In this document: one piece after another, positions 33,086-43,439 of the stretch
Numbering within the stretch: the first letter of the stretch is position 1
Layout of the letters: each line of letters starts with the position of its first letter
Source of the DNA: Saccoglossus kowalevskii
Lineage: Eukaryota; Hemichordata; Enteropneusta; Harrimaniidae
NCBI RefSeq assembly: GCF_000003605.2
Contig: NW_003133029.1
Location: 1 to 43,439 of the forward strand
Reading direction: 5' to 3'
DNA length: 43,439 nt
Notes under the pieces: model-generated
Told to the model about the DNA's origin: nothing
The model's database searches: none
Seen by the model: the letters and a program-made list of their open reading frames with translations, nothing else
Translations under genes and position numbers: made by a program

Positions 33086-34477
33086 CGTGCTGCTAATATA
33101 GGTGTACCACATGTAATTCTGAGAAAGCAAGGTGTAGAATTAACCTGCTGCTAATAGAGGTGCACCATAAGTAATTCTGTGAAGGCAAGGTGTAGAATTA
33201 ACCTGCTGCTAATATAGGTGCACCATATGTAATTCTGAGAAGGCAAGGTGTAGAATTAACCTGCTGCTAATAGAGGTGCACCATAAGTAATTCTGTGAAG
33301 GCAAGGTGTAGAATTAACCTGCTGCTAATATAGGTGCACCATATGTAATTCTGAGAAGGCATGGTGTAGAATTAACCTGCTTCTGATAGAGGTATACCAT
33401 ATGTAATTCTGAGAAGGCATGGTGTAAAATTAACCTGCCGCTAATAGAGGTACATCATATGTAATTCTGAGAAGGCATGGTGAAGAATTAACCTGCTGCT
33501 AATAGAGGTGCACCATAATGTAATTATGCGAAGGCAAGGTGTAGAATTAACCTGCTGCTAATAGAGGTGTACCATATGTAATTATGTGAAGGCACGGTGT
33601 AGAATTAACCTGCTGCTAATAGAGGTGAACCATAAGTAATTATGTGAAGGCATGGTGTAGAATTAACCTGCTGCTAATGAGTGCACCATACGTAATTCTG
33701 TGAAAGCAAGGTGTAAGAATTAACCTGCTGCTAATAGAGGTGCACCATAAGTAATTCTGTGAAGTCATGGTGTAGAATTAACCTGCTGCTAATGGAGGTG
33801 CACCATAAGTAATTCTGTGAAGGCAAGGTGTAGAATTAACCTGCTGCTAATAGAGGTGCACCATATGTAATTCCGAGAAGGCAAGGTGTAGAATTGACCT
33901 GCTGCTAATAGAGGTGCACCATATGTAATTCTGTGAAGGCAAGGTGTAGAATTAACCTGCTGCTAATAGAGGTGCACCATATGTAATTCTGAGAAGGCAA
34001 GGTGTAGAATTAACCTGCTGCTAATAGAGGTGCACCATATGTAATTCTGTGAAGGCATGGTGTAGAATTAACCTGCTGCTAATGGAGGTGCACCATACGT
34101 AATTCTGTGAAAGCAAGGTGTAGAATTAAACTGCTTCTAATATAGGTGTACCATGTGTAATTTTGTGAAGGCAAGGTGTAGAATTAACCTGCTTCTAATA
34201 TAGGTGCTCCATATGTAATTCTGAGAAGGCATGGTGTAGAATTTACCTGCATCTGATAGAGGTACACCATATGTAATTCTGAGAAGGCATGGTGTAAAAT
34301 TAAGCTGCTGCTAATAGAAGCGTACCATCTGTAATTCTGAGAAGGCATGGTGTAGAATTAACCTGCTGCTAATAGAGGTACACCATATGTAATGTTGAGA
34401 AGGCATAGTGTAGAATTAACCTGCTGCTAATAAAAGTGCATCATATGTAATTCTGAGAAGTCATGGTGTAGAATTGA
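33086..34477 (+). repeat. CGTGCTGCTAATATAGG composite block, copy 2
   Basis: It has the same opening order as 20842 and 40517: GTGTACCACATG, A, D, A, D, E(TATACC), F(TACATC), G, CACGG. A 2-bp deletion (AATGAGTGCACC, about 33676) and a 1-bp insertion (GTAAGAATT) are private. The later part has CTTCTAATATAGGTGTACCATGTG and ATTTTGTG, shared with about 22460-22510. V and W precede the next HOR. Confidence 0.85.
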
Positions 34478-35639
34478 CCTGCTGCTAATAGAGGTGCACC
34501 ATAAGTAATTCTGTGAAGGCAAGGTGTAGAATTAATCTGCTGGCAATATAGGTGCACCATATGTAATTCTGAGAAGGCATGGTGTAGAATTAACCTGCTG
34601 CTAATAGAGGTGCACCATAAGTAATTCTGTGAAGGCAAGGTGTAGAATTAACCTACTGCTAATAGAGGTGCACCATATGTAATTCTGAGAAGGCAAGGTG
34701 TAGAATTAACCTGCTGCTAATAGAGGTGCACCATAAGTAATTCTGTGAAGGCAAGGTGTAGAATTAACCTGCTGCTAATATAGGTGCACCATATGTAATT
34801 CTGAGAAGGCATGGTGTAGAATTAACCTGCTTCTGATAGAGGTACACCATATGTAATTCTGAGAAGGCATGGTGTAAAATTAACCTGCCGCTAATAGAGG
34901 TTCATCACATGTAATTCTGAGAAGGCATGGTGAAGAATTAACCAGCTGCTAATAGAGGTGCACCATAATGTAATTATGCGAAGGCAAGGTGTAGAATTAA
35001 CATGCTGCTAATAGAGGTGTACCATATGTAATTCTGTGAAGGCATGGTGTAGAATTAACCTGCTGCTAATAGAGGTGCACCATAAGTAATTCTGTGAAGG
35101 CAAGGTGTAGAATTAACCTGCTGGCAATATAGGTGCACCATATGTAATTCTGAGAAGGCATGGTGTAGAATTAACCTGCTGCTAATAGAGGTGCACCATA
35201 AGTAATTCTGTGAAGGCAAGGTGTAGAATTAACCTACTGCTAATAGAGGTGCACCATATGTAATTCTGAGAAGGCAAGGTGTAGAGTTAACCTGCTGCTA
35301 ATAGAGGTGCACCATAAGTATTTCTGTGAAGGCAAGGTGTAGAATTAACCTACTGCTAATATAGGTGCACCATATGTAATTCTGAGAAGGCATGGTGTAG
35401 AATTAACCTGCTTCTGATAGAGGTACACCATATGTAATTCTGAGAAGGCATGGTGTAAAATTAACCTGCCGCTAATAGAGGTTCATCATATGTAATTCTG
35501 AGAAGGCATGGTGAAGAATTAACCTGCTGCTAATAGAGGTGCACCATAATGTAATTATGCGAAGGCAAGGTGTGGAATTAACATGCTGCTAATAGAGGTG
35601 CACCATATGTAATTCTGTGAAGGCATGGTGTAGAATTAA
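34478..35639 (+). repeat. 581-bp HOR array 4, two complete units
   Basis: This is the clearest example: A B A C A D E F G H at 34478-35058 and again at 35059-35639, 1,162 bp in total. I count about seven substitutions between the units, including GAGTTAACC, ATTTCTG, CCTACTGCTAATATAGG, GTGGAATT and GTGCACC in the second, and CATCACATG and CCAGCTG in the first. Confidence 0.95.
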
Positions 35640-37786
35640 CCTGCAGCTAATAGAGGTGAACCATAAGTAATTCTGTGAAGGCATGGTGTAGAATTAACCT
35701 GCTGCTAATGGAGGTGCACCATACGTAATTCTGTGAAAGTAAGGTGTACAATTAACCTGCTGCTAATAGAGGTGCACCATAAGTAATTCTGTGAAGTCAT
35801 GGTGTAGAATTAACCTGCTGCTAATGGAGGTGCACCATAAGTAATTCTGTGAAGGCAAGGTGTAGAATTAACCTGCTGCTAATAGAGGTGCACCATAAGT
35901 AATTCTGTGAAGGCAAGGTGTAGAATTAACCTGCTGCTAATAGAGGTGCACCATAATGTAATTATGCGAAGGCAAGGTGTAGAATTAACATGCTGCTAAT
36001 AGAGGTGTACCATATGTAATTCTGTGAAGGCATGGTGTAGAATTAACCTGCTGCTAATAGAGGTGAACCATAAGTAATTCTTTGAAGGCATGGTGTAGAA
36101 TTAACCTGCTGCTAATGGAGGTGCACCATACGTAATTCTGTGAAAGCAAGGTGTAGAATTAACCTGCTGATAATAGAGGTGCACCATAAGTAATTCTGTG
36201 AAGTCATGGTGTAGAATTAACCTGCTGCTAATGGAGGTGCACCATAAGTAATTCTGTGAAGGCAAGGTGTAGAATTAACCTGCTGCTAATAGAGTTGCAT
36301 CAAATGTAATTCCGAGAAGGCAAGGTGTAGAATTGACCTGCTGCTAATAGAGGTGCACCATATGTAATTCTGTGAAGGCAAGGTGTAGAATTAAGCTGCT
36401 GCTAACAGAGGTGCACCATATGTAATTCTGAGAAGGCAAGGTGTAGAATTAACCTGCTGCTAATAGAGGTGCACCATATGTAATTCTGTGAAGTCATGGT
36501 GTAGAATTAACCTACTGCTAATGGAGGTGCACCATAAGTAATTCTGTGAAGGCAAGGTGTAGAATTAACCTGCTGCTAATAGAGGTGCACCATATGTAAT
36601 TCCGAGAAGGCAAGGTGTAAAATTGACCTGCTGCAAATAGAGGTGCACCATATGTAATTCTGTGAAGGCAAGGTGTAGAATTAACCTGCTGCTAATATAG
36701 GTGCACCATATGTAATTCTGAGAAGGCAAGGTGTAGAATTAACCTGCTGCTAATAGAGGTGCACCATATGTAATTCTGTGAAGGCATGGTGTAGAATTAA
36801 CCTGCTACTAATGGAGGTGCACCATACGTAATTCTGTGAAAGTAAGGTGTAGAATTAAACTGCTGCTAATAGAGGTGTACCATGTGTAATTCTGTGAAGG
36901 CAGGGTGTTGAATTAACCTGCTTCTAATATAGGTGCACCATATGTTATTCTGAGAAGGCATGGTGTAGAATTTACCTGCTTCTGATAGAGGTACACCATA
37001 TGTAATTCTGAGAAGGCATGGTGTAAAATTAAGCTGCTGCTAATAGTAGCGTACCATATATAATTCTGAGAAGGCATGGTGTAGAATTAACCTGCTGCTA
37101 ATAGAGGTACACCATATGTAATGTTGAGAAGGCATAGTGTAGAATTAACCTGCTGCTAATAAAAGTGCACCATATGTAATTCTGAGAAGTCATGGTGTGG
37201 AATTGACCTGCTGCTAATAGAGGTACACCATATGTAATTCTGAGAAGGCATGGTGTAGAATTAACCTGCTGCTAATATAGGTGCACCATATGCAATTCTG
37301 AGAAGGCATGGTGTAGAATTAACCTGCTGCTAATATAGGTGCACCATATGCAATTCTGAGAAGGCATGGTGTAGAATTAACCTGCTGCTTATAGAGGTGC
37401 ACCATAAGTAATTCCGTGAAGGAAGGTGTAGAATTAACCTGCTGCTAATATAAGTGCACCATATGTAATTCTGAGAAGGCAAGGTGTCGAATTAACCTGC
37501 TGCTAATAGAGGTGCACCATAAGTAATTCTATGAAGTCATGGTGTAGAATTAACTTGCTGCTAATGGAGGTGCACCATATGTAATTCTGAGAAGGCATGG
37601 TGTAAAATTAACCTGCCGCTAATAGAGGTGCATCATATGTAATTCTGAGAAGGCATGGTGAGGAATTAACCTGCTGCTAATAGAGGTGCACCATAATGTA
37701 ATTATGCGAAGGCAAGGTGTAGAATTAACCTGCTGCTAATAGAGGTGTACCATATGTAATTCTGTGAAGGCACGGTGTAGAATTAA
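35640..37786 (+). repeat. Composite block duplicated from or with about 7.7-9.8 kb
   Basis: I, J, K, L, A, then G (35930), H, I (GTGAACC at 36063), J, K, L, M and onward through R-W, the ATGCAATTC pair, the 57-bp monomer (TTCCGTG at 37412), F, G and GTGTACC/CACGG. The stretch from 36063 to 37412 keeps the exact 1,349-bp spacing of 8081-9430. GTGAGGAATT near 37660 is private. Confidence 0.86.
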
Positions 37787-39354
37787 CCTACTGCTAATAG
37801 AGGTGCACCATATGTAATTCTGAGAAGGCAAGGTGTAGAATTAACCTGCTGCTAATAGAGGTGCACCATAAGTAATTCTGTGAAGGCAAGGTGTAGAATT
37901 AACCTGCTGCTAATATAGGTGCACCATATGTAATTCTGAGAAGGCATGGTGTAGAATTAACCTGCTTCTGATAGAGGTACATCATATGTAATTCTGAGAA
38001 GGCATGGTGTCAAATTATCCTGCCGCTAACAGAGGTTCATCATATGTAATTCTGAGAAGGCATGGTGAAGAATTAACCTGCAGCTAATAGAGGTGCACCA
38101 TAAGTAATTCTGTGAAGGCAAGGTGTAGAATTAACCTGCTGCTAATAGAGGTGCACCATAATGTAATTATGCGAAGGCAAGGTGTAGAATTAACCTGCTG
38201 CTAATAGAGGTGTACCATATGTAATTCTGAGAAAGCAAGGTGTAGAATTAACCTGCTGCTAATATAGGTGTACCATAAGTAATTCTGTGAAGGCAAGGTG
38301 TAGAATTAACCTGCTGCCAATATAGGTGCACCATATGTAATTCTGAGAAGGCATGGTGTAGAATTAACCTGCTGCTAATAGAGGTGCACCATAAGTAATT
38401 CTGTGAAGGCAAGGTGTAGAATTAACCTACTGCTAATAGAGGTGCACCATATGTAATTCTGAGAAGGCAAGGTGTAGAATTAACATGCTGCTAATAGAGG
38501 TGCACCATAAGTAATTCTGTGAAGGCAAGGTGTAGAATTAACCTGCTGCTAATATAGGTGCACCATATGTAATTCTGAGAAGGCATGGTGTAGAATTAAC
38601 CTGCTTCTGATAGAGGTACATCATATGTAATTCTGAGAAGGCATGGTGTCAAATTATCCTGCCGCTAACAGAGGTTCATCATATGTAATTCTGAGAAGGC
38701 ATGGTGAAGAATTAACCTGCAGCTAATAGAGGTGCACCATAAGTAATTCTGTGAAGGCAAGGTGTAGAATTAACCTGCTGCTAATAGAGGTGCACCATAA
38801 TGTAATTATGCGAAGGCAAGGTGTAGAATTAACCTGCTGCTAATAGAGGTGTACCATATGTAATTCTGAGAAAGCAAGGTGTAGAATTAACCTGCTGCTA
38901 ATATAGGTGTACCATAAGTAATTCTGTGAAGGCAAGGTGTAGAATTAACCTGCTGCCAATATAGGTGCACCATATGTAATTCTGAGAAGGCATGGTGTAG
39001 AATTAACCTGCTGCTAATAGAGGTGCACCATAAGTAATTCTGTGAAGGCAAGGTGTAGAATTAACCTACTGCTAATAGAGGTGCACCATATGTAATTCTG
39101 AGAAGGCAAGGTGTAGAATTAACATGCTGCTAATAGAGGTGCACCATAAGTAATTCTGTGAAGGCAAGGTGTAGAATTAACCTGCTGCTAATATAGGTGC
39201 ACCATATGTAATTCTGAGAAGGCATGGTGTAGAATTAACCTGCTTCTGATAGAGGTACATCATATGTAATTCTGAGAAGGCATGGTGTCAAATTAACCTG
39301 CCGCTAATAGAGGTTCATCATATGTAATTCTGAGAAGGCATGGTGAAGAATTAA
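37787..39354 (+). repeat. 639-bp HOR array 3 (near-identical tandem copies)
   Basis: F starts at 38019, 38658 and 39297, each 639 bp apart. Reading the two complete units side by side I find essentially one difference, at the end (AAATTATCC versus AAATTAACC before the next F). The preceding C A D E (37787-38018) is the tail of a further unit. This is the least diverged tandem copy pair in the window, indicating very recent amplification or an assembly artefact. Confidence 0.94.
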
Positions 39355-40516
39355 CCTGCTGCTAATAGAGGTGCACCATAATGTAATTATGCGAAGGCAA
39401 GGTGTAGAATTAACATGCTGCTAATAGAGGTGTACCATATGTAATTCTGTGAAAGCATGGTGTAGAATTAACCTGCAGCTAATAGAGGTGAACCATAAGT
39501 AATTCTGTGAAGGCATGGTGTAGAATTAACCTGCTGCTAATGGAGGTGCACCATACGTAATTCTGTGAAAGCAAGGTGTAGAATTAACCTGCTGCTAATA
39601 GAGGTGCACCATAAGTAATTCTGTGAAGTCATGGTGTAGAATTAACCTGCTGCTAATGGAGGTGCACCATACGTAATTCTGTGAAGGCAAGGTGTAGAAT
39701 TAACCTGCTGCTAATAGAGGTGCACCATAATGTAATTATGCGAAGGCAAGGTGTAGAATTAACATGCTGCTAATAGAGGTGTACCATATGTAATTCTGTG
39801 AAGGCATGGTGTAGAATTAACCTGCTGCTAATAGAGGTGAACCATAAGTAATTCTTTGAAGGCATGGTGTAGAATTAATCTGCTGCCAATGGAGGGGCAC
39901 CATACGTAATTCTGTGAAAGCAAGGTGTAGAATTAACCTGCTGCTAATAGAGGTGCACCATAAGTAATTCTGTGAAGTCATGGTGTAGAATTAACCTGCT
40001 GCTAATGGAGGTGCACCATAAGTAATTCTGCGAAGGCAAGGTGTAGAATTAACCTGCTGCTAATAGAGGTGCACCATATGTAATTCCGAGAAGGCAAGGT
40101 GTAGAATTGACCTGCTGCTAATAGAGGTGCACCATATGTAATTCTGTGAAGGCAAGGTGTAGAATTAACCTGCTGCTAATAGAGGTGCACCATATGTAAT
40201 TCTGAGAAGGCAAGGTGTAGAATTAACCTGCTGCTAATAGAGGTGCACCATATGTAATTCTGTGAAGGCATGGTGTAGAATTAACCTGCTGCTAATGGAG
40301 GTGCACCATACGTAATTCTGTGAAAGTAAGGTGTAGAATTAACCTGCTGCTAATAGAGGTACACCATATGTAATGTTGAGAAGGCATAGTGTAGAATTAA
40401 CCTGCTGCTAATAGAGGTGTACCATATGTAATTCTGAGAAGTCATGGTGTGGAATTGACCTGCTGCTAATAGAGGTACACCATATGTAATTCTGAGAAGG
40501 CATGGTGTAGAATTAA
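39355..40516 (+). repeat. G-L modules and M-W run
   Basis: G at 39355 and 39704 (349 bp apart) head two modules. The second carries ATTCTTTGAAGG and GGGGCACC, with a private CTGCCAATGG. M, N, O, P, J, V, the GTGGAATTGA monomer and a TACACC monomer follow. It matches 23512-24266 at an offset of 16,192 bp and 32273-33085 at 7,431 bp. Confidence 0.86.
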
Positions 40517-41734
40517 CCTGCTGCTAATATAGGTGTACCACATGTAATTCTGAGAAAGCAAGGTGTAGAATTAACCTGCTGCTAATAGAGGTGCACCATA
40601 AGTAATTCTGTGAAGGCAAGGTGTAGAATTAACCTGCTGCTAATATAGGTGCACCATATGTAATTCTGAGAAGGCAAGGTGTAGAATTAACCTGCTGCTA
40701 ATAGAGGTGCACCATAAGTAATTCTGTGAAGGCAAGGTGTGAATTAACCTGCTGCTAATATAGGTGCACCATATGTAATTCTGAGAAGGCATGGTGTAGA
40801 ATTAACCTGCTTCTGATAGAGGTATACCATATGTAATTCTGAGAAGGCATGGTGTAAAATTAACCTGCCGCTAATAGAGGTACATCATATGTAATTCTGA
40901 GAAGGCATGGTGAAGAATTAACCTGCTGCTAATAGAGGTGCACCATAATGTAATTATGCGAAGGCAATGTGTAGCATTAACCTGCTGCTAATAGAGGTGT
41001 ACCATATGTAATTCTGTGAAGGCACGGTGTAGAATTAACCTGCTGCTAATAGAGGTGAACCATAAGTAATTATGTGAAGGCATGGTGTAGAATTAACCTG
41101 CTGCTAATGGAGGTGCACCATACGTAAATCTGTGAAAGCAAGGTGTAGAATTAACCTGCTGCTAATAGAGGTGCACCATAAGTAATTCTGTGAAGTCATG
41201 GTGTAGAATTAACCTGCTGCTAATAGAGGTGCACCATATGTAATTCCGAGAAGGCAAGGTGTAGAATTGACCTGCTGCTAATAGAGGTGCACCATATGTA
41301 ATTCTGTGAAGGCAAGGTGTAGAATTAACCTGCTGCTAATAGAGGTGCACCATATGTAATTCTGAGAAGGCAAGGTGTAGAATTAACCTGCTGCTAATAG
41401 AGGTGCACCATATGTAATTCTGTGAAGGCAAGGTGTAGAAATAACCTGCTTCTAATATAGGTGCACCATATGTAATTCTGAGAAGGCATGGTGTAGAATT
41501 TACCTGCTTCTGATAGAGGTACACCATATGTAATTCTGAGAAGGCATGGTGTAAAATTAAGCTGCTGCTAATAGAAGCGTACCATATGTAATTCTGAGAA
41601 GGCATGGTGTAGAATTAACCTGCTGCTAATAGAGGTACACCATATGTAATGTTGAGAAGGCATAGTGTAGAATTAACCTGCTGCTAATAAAAGTGCACCA
41701 TATGTAATTCTGAGAAGGCATGGTGTAAAATTAA
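40517..41734 (+). repeat. TATAGGTGTACCACATG composite block, copy 3
   Basis: It has the same order as 20842 and 33086, but starts CCTG instead of CGTG. One monomer is 57 bp (AAGGTGTGAATT near 40738), and AATGTGTAGCATT near 40967 is private. The minus strand at 41336-41605 is stop-free for the same reason as at 21662-21931. Confidence 0.85.
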
Positions 41735-43071
41735 CCTGCCGCTAATAGAGGTTCATCATATGTAATTCTGAGAAGGCATGGTGAAGAATTAACCTGCTGC
41801 TAATAGAGGTGCACCATAATGTAATTATGCGAAGGCAAGGTGTAGAATTAACATGCTGCTAATAGAGGTGTACCATATGTAATTCTGTGAAGGCATGGTG
41901 TAGAATTAACCTGCTGCTAATAGAGGTGCACCATAAGTAATTCTGTGAAGGCAAGGTGTAGAATTAACCTGCTGGCAATATAGGTGCACCATATGTAATT
42001 CTGAGAAGGCATGGTGTAGAATTAACCTGCTGCTAATAGAGGTGCACCATAAGTAATTCTGTGAAGGCAAGGTGTAGAATTAACCTACTGCTAATAGAGG
42101 TGCACCATATGTAATTCTGAGAAGGCAAGGTGTAGAATTAACCTGCTGCTAATAGAGGTGCACCATAAGTAATTCTGTGAAGGCAAGGTGTAGAATTAAC
42201 CTGCTGCTTATATAGGTGCACCATATGTAATTCTGAGAAGGCATGGTGTAGAATTAACCTGCTTCTGATAGAGGTACACCATATGTAATTCTGAGAAGGC
42301 ATGGTGTAAAATTAACCTGCCGCTAATAGAGGTTCATCATATGTAATTCTGAGAAGGCATGGTGAAGAATTAACCTGCTGCTAATAGAGGTGCACCATAA
42401 TGTAATTATGCGAAGGCAAGGTGTAGAATTAACATGCTGCTAATAGAGGTGTACCATATGTAATTCTGTGAAGGCATGGTGTAGAATTAACCTGCTGCTA
42501 ATAGAGGTGCACCATAAGTAATTCTGTGAAGGCAAGGTGTAGAATTAACCTGCTGGCAATATAGGTGCACCATATGTAATTCTGAGAAGGCATGGTGTAT
42601 AATTAACCTGCTGCTAATAGAGGTGCACCATAAGTAATTCTGTGAAGGCAAGGTGTAGAATTAACCTACTGCTAATAGAGGTGCACCATATGTAATTCTG
42701 AGAAGGCAAGGTGTAGAGTTAACCTGCTGCTAATAGAGGTGCACCATAAGTAATTCTGTGAAGGCAAGGTGTAGAATTAACCTGCTGCTAATATAGGTGC
42801 ACCATATGTAATTCTGAGAAGGCATGGTGTAGAATTAACCTGCTTCTGATAGAGGTACACCATATATAATTCTGAGAAGGCATGGTGTAAAATTAACCTG
42901 CCGCTAATAGAGGTTCATCATATGTAATTCTGAGAAGGCATGGTGAAGAATTAACCTGCTGCTAATAGAGGTGCACCATAATGTAATTATGCGAAGGCAA
43001 GGTGTAGAATTAACATGCTGCTAATAGAGGTGTACCATATGTAATTCTGTGAAGGCATGGTGTAGAATTAA
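41735..43071 (+). repeat. 581-bp HOR array 5
   Basis: F G H (41735-41909) are followed by two complete units, 41910-42490 and 42491-43071. GGCAAT lies at 41974 and 42555. Both units align with 34478-35639 at an offset of 7,432 bp, and the second also with 22700-23281 at 19,791 bp. CTTATATAGG (about 42209) and CATATATAATTC (about 42865) are private. Confidence 0.94.
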
Positions 43072-43439
43072 CCTGCAGCTAATAGAGGTGAACCATAAGT
43101 AATTCTGTGAAGGCATGGTGTAGAATTAACCTGCTGCTAATGGAGGTGCACCATACGTAATTCTGTGAAGGCAAGGTGTAGAATTAACCTGCTGCTAATA
43201 GAGGTGCACCATAATGTAATTATGCGAAGGCAAGGTGTAGAATTAACATGCTGCTAATAGAGGTGTACCATATGTAATTCTGTGAAGGCATGGTGTAGAA
43301 TTAACCTGCTGCTAATAGAGTTGAACCATAAGTAATTCTTTGAAGGCATGGTGTAGAATTAATCTGCTGCTAATGGAGGGGCACCATACGTAATTCTGTG
43401 AAAACAAGGTGTAGAATTAACCTGCTGCTAATAGAGGTG
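43072..43439 (+). repeat. Right-edge run: I, L, G, H, I, J, K
   Basis: It matches 32158-32524 at 10,915 bp, including GTTGAACC, ATTCTTTGAAGG, GGGGCACC and GAAAACAAGG. The array continues past the window end, cutting a K or A monomer after TAGAGGTG. Confidence 0.9.

Larger units (their letters stand above)
1..43439 (+). repeat. 58-bp satellite DNA array filling the whole window
   Basis: The same monomer recurs every 58 bp from end to end. For example CCTGCTGCT starts at 10, 68 and 126, and the phase holds apart from 1-bp indels, a 59-bp variant and 31- or 46-bp truncated copies. About 750 monomers fit. Every monomer I read lies in the same orientation, so there is no inversion. Neighbouring monomers differ at several of 58 positions, while monomers one HOR apart are nearly identical, which is the usual signature of higher-order satellite arrays kept similar by unequal exchange. 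No unique sequence, mobile element or gene interrupts it and neither array edge is present. A eukaryotic heterochromatic location is inferred. The family and species are not recognised. Confidence 0.98.

Noticed and set aside
1-43439. CRISPR array
   Set aside because: Repeats are directly adjacent with no spacers, and similarity covers the whole 58-bp unit. There are no cas genes or leader.
1-43439. Bacterial or phage origin, or a defence or other protein-based system
   Set aside because: No coding capacity, ribosome-binding sites, tRNA or operon structure anywhere. Tens of kilobases of HOR satellite are typical of eukaryotic heterochromatin.
1-43439. CENP-B box
   Set aside because: No match to the TTCG....A..CGGG pattern in the consensus or in the variants read. 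The G-monomer inverted repeat is a different sequence.
1-43439. Telomeric, rDNA, tRNA or snRNA repeats
   Set aside because: No TTAGGG-like short repeats, no rRNA-like conserved blocks and no cloverleaf or Pol III box arrangement in the monomer.

Overview
The window is one uninterrupted head-to-tail tandem array of a 58-bp satellite monomer, roughly 750 copies, from the first base to the last. I see no unique flanking sequence, no gene, no RNA gene, no transposon and no inverted monomer. The consensus monomer is about 41% GC with more G than C on this strand (15 G, 9 C). It contains an 8-bp palindrome (GGTGCACC), an NdeI-like CATATG and two AATT blocks. This points to eukaryotic constitutive heterochromatin (centromeric, pericentromeric, subtelomeric or a satellite-rich sex/B chromosome). 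The species cannot be named from the sequence and I do not recognise the satellite family.

Monomers fall into about 20 recognisable variants, used here as letters, with monomer position 1 at the first C of CCTGCTGCT. A = CATAAG with TGTGAAGGCAAGG; B = GGCAATATAGG; C = CCTACTG; D = AATATAGG; E = CTTCTGATAGAGG with TACACC and TGTAAAATT; F = CCGCTAAYAGAGGTTCATC; G = the 59-bp CATAATGTAATTATG monomer; H = CATGCTG with GTGTACC; I = GTGAACC (often CAGCTAAT); J = ATGGAGG with CATACG; K = CATAAG with GTCATGG; L = ATGGAGG with CATAAG; M = ATTCCGAG ending TTGA; N and O = CATATG with TGTGAAGGCAAGG or TGAGAAGGCAAGG; P = CATATG with TGTGAAGGCATGG; R = CTTCTAATAGAGGTGTACC; S = CTTCTAATATAGG; U = GAAGCGTACC; V = TAATGTTGAG; W = AATAAAAGTG.

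These variants are ordered into higher-order repeats (HORs). The main ones are a 10-monomer unit of 581 bp (A B A C A D E F G H), an 11-monomer unit of 639 bp, and a shorter G H I J K (L) module of 291 or 349 bp. The lengths follow from 58n+1 because each unit has one 59-bp G monomer.

Layout: 581-bp HORs at 126-1170, 10963-12066, 22642-23281, 34478-35639 and 41735-43071; 639-bp HORs at 6438-7598, 15918-16614 and 37787-39354; G-L modules mainly at 7599-8296, 11950-12938, 23164-23860, 24615-25022 and 39355-39900. Between them lie multi-kilobase composite blocks that recur at fixed offsets (1,830; 2,354/2,412; 7,431; 9,038; 10,349; 10,915; 12,128; 16,192; 27,982 bp). Their private variants let one read a relative order of duplications. 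A more degenerate subfamily lies at 1171-2182 and again at 10269-10962.

The only long open frames (minus strand, up to 89 codons) are by-products of the repeat: 58 is not a multiple of 3, so translation cycles through all three frames of the monomer with a 58-residue period. No protein-based system is encoded here. The interest lies in the satellite's hierarchical architecture, its monomer-specific inverted repeat, and the visible history of unequal exchange.
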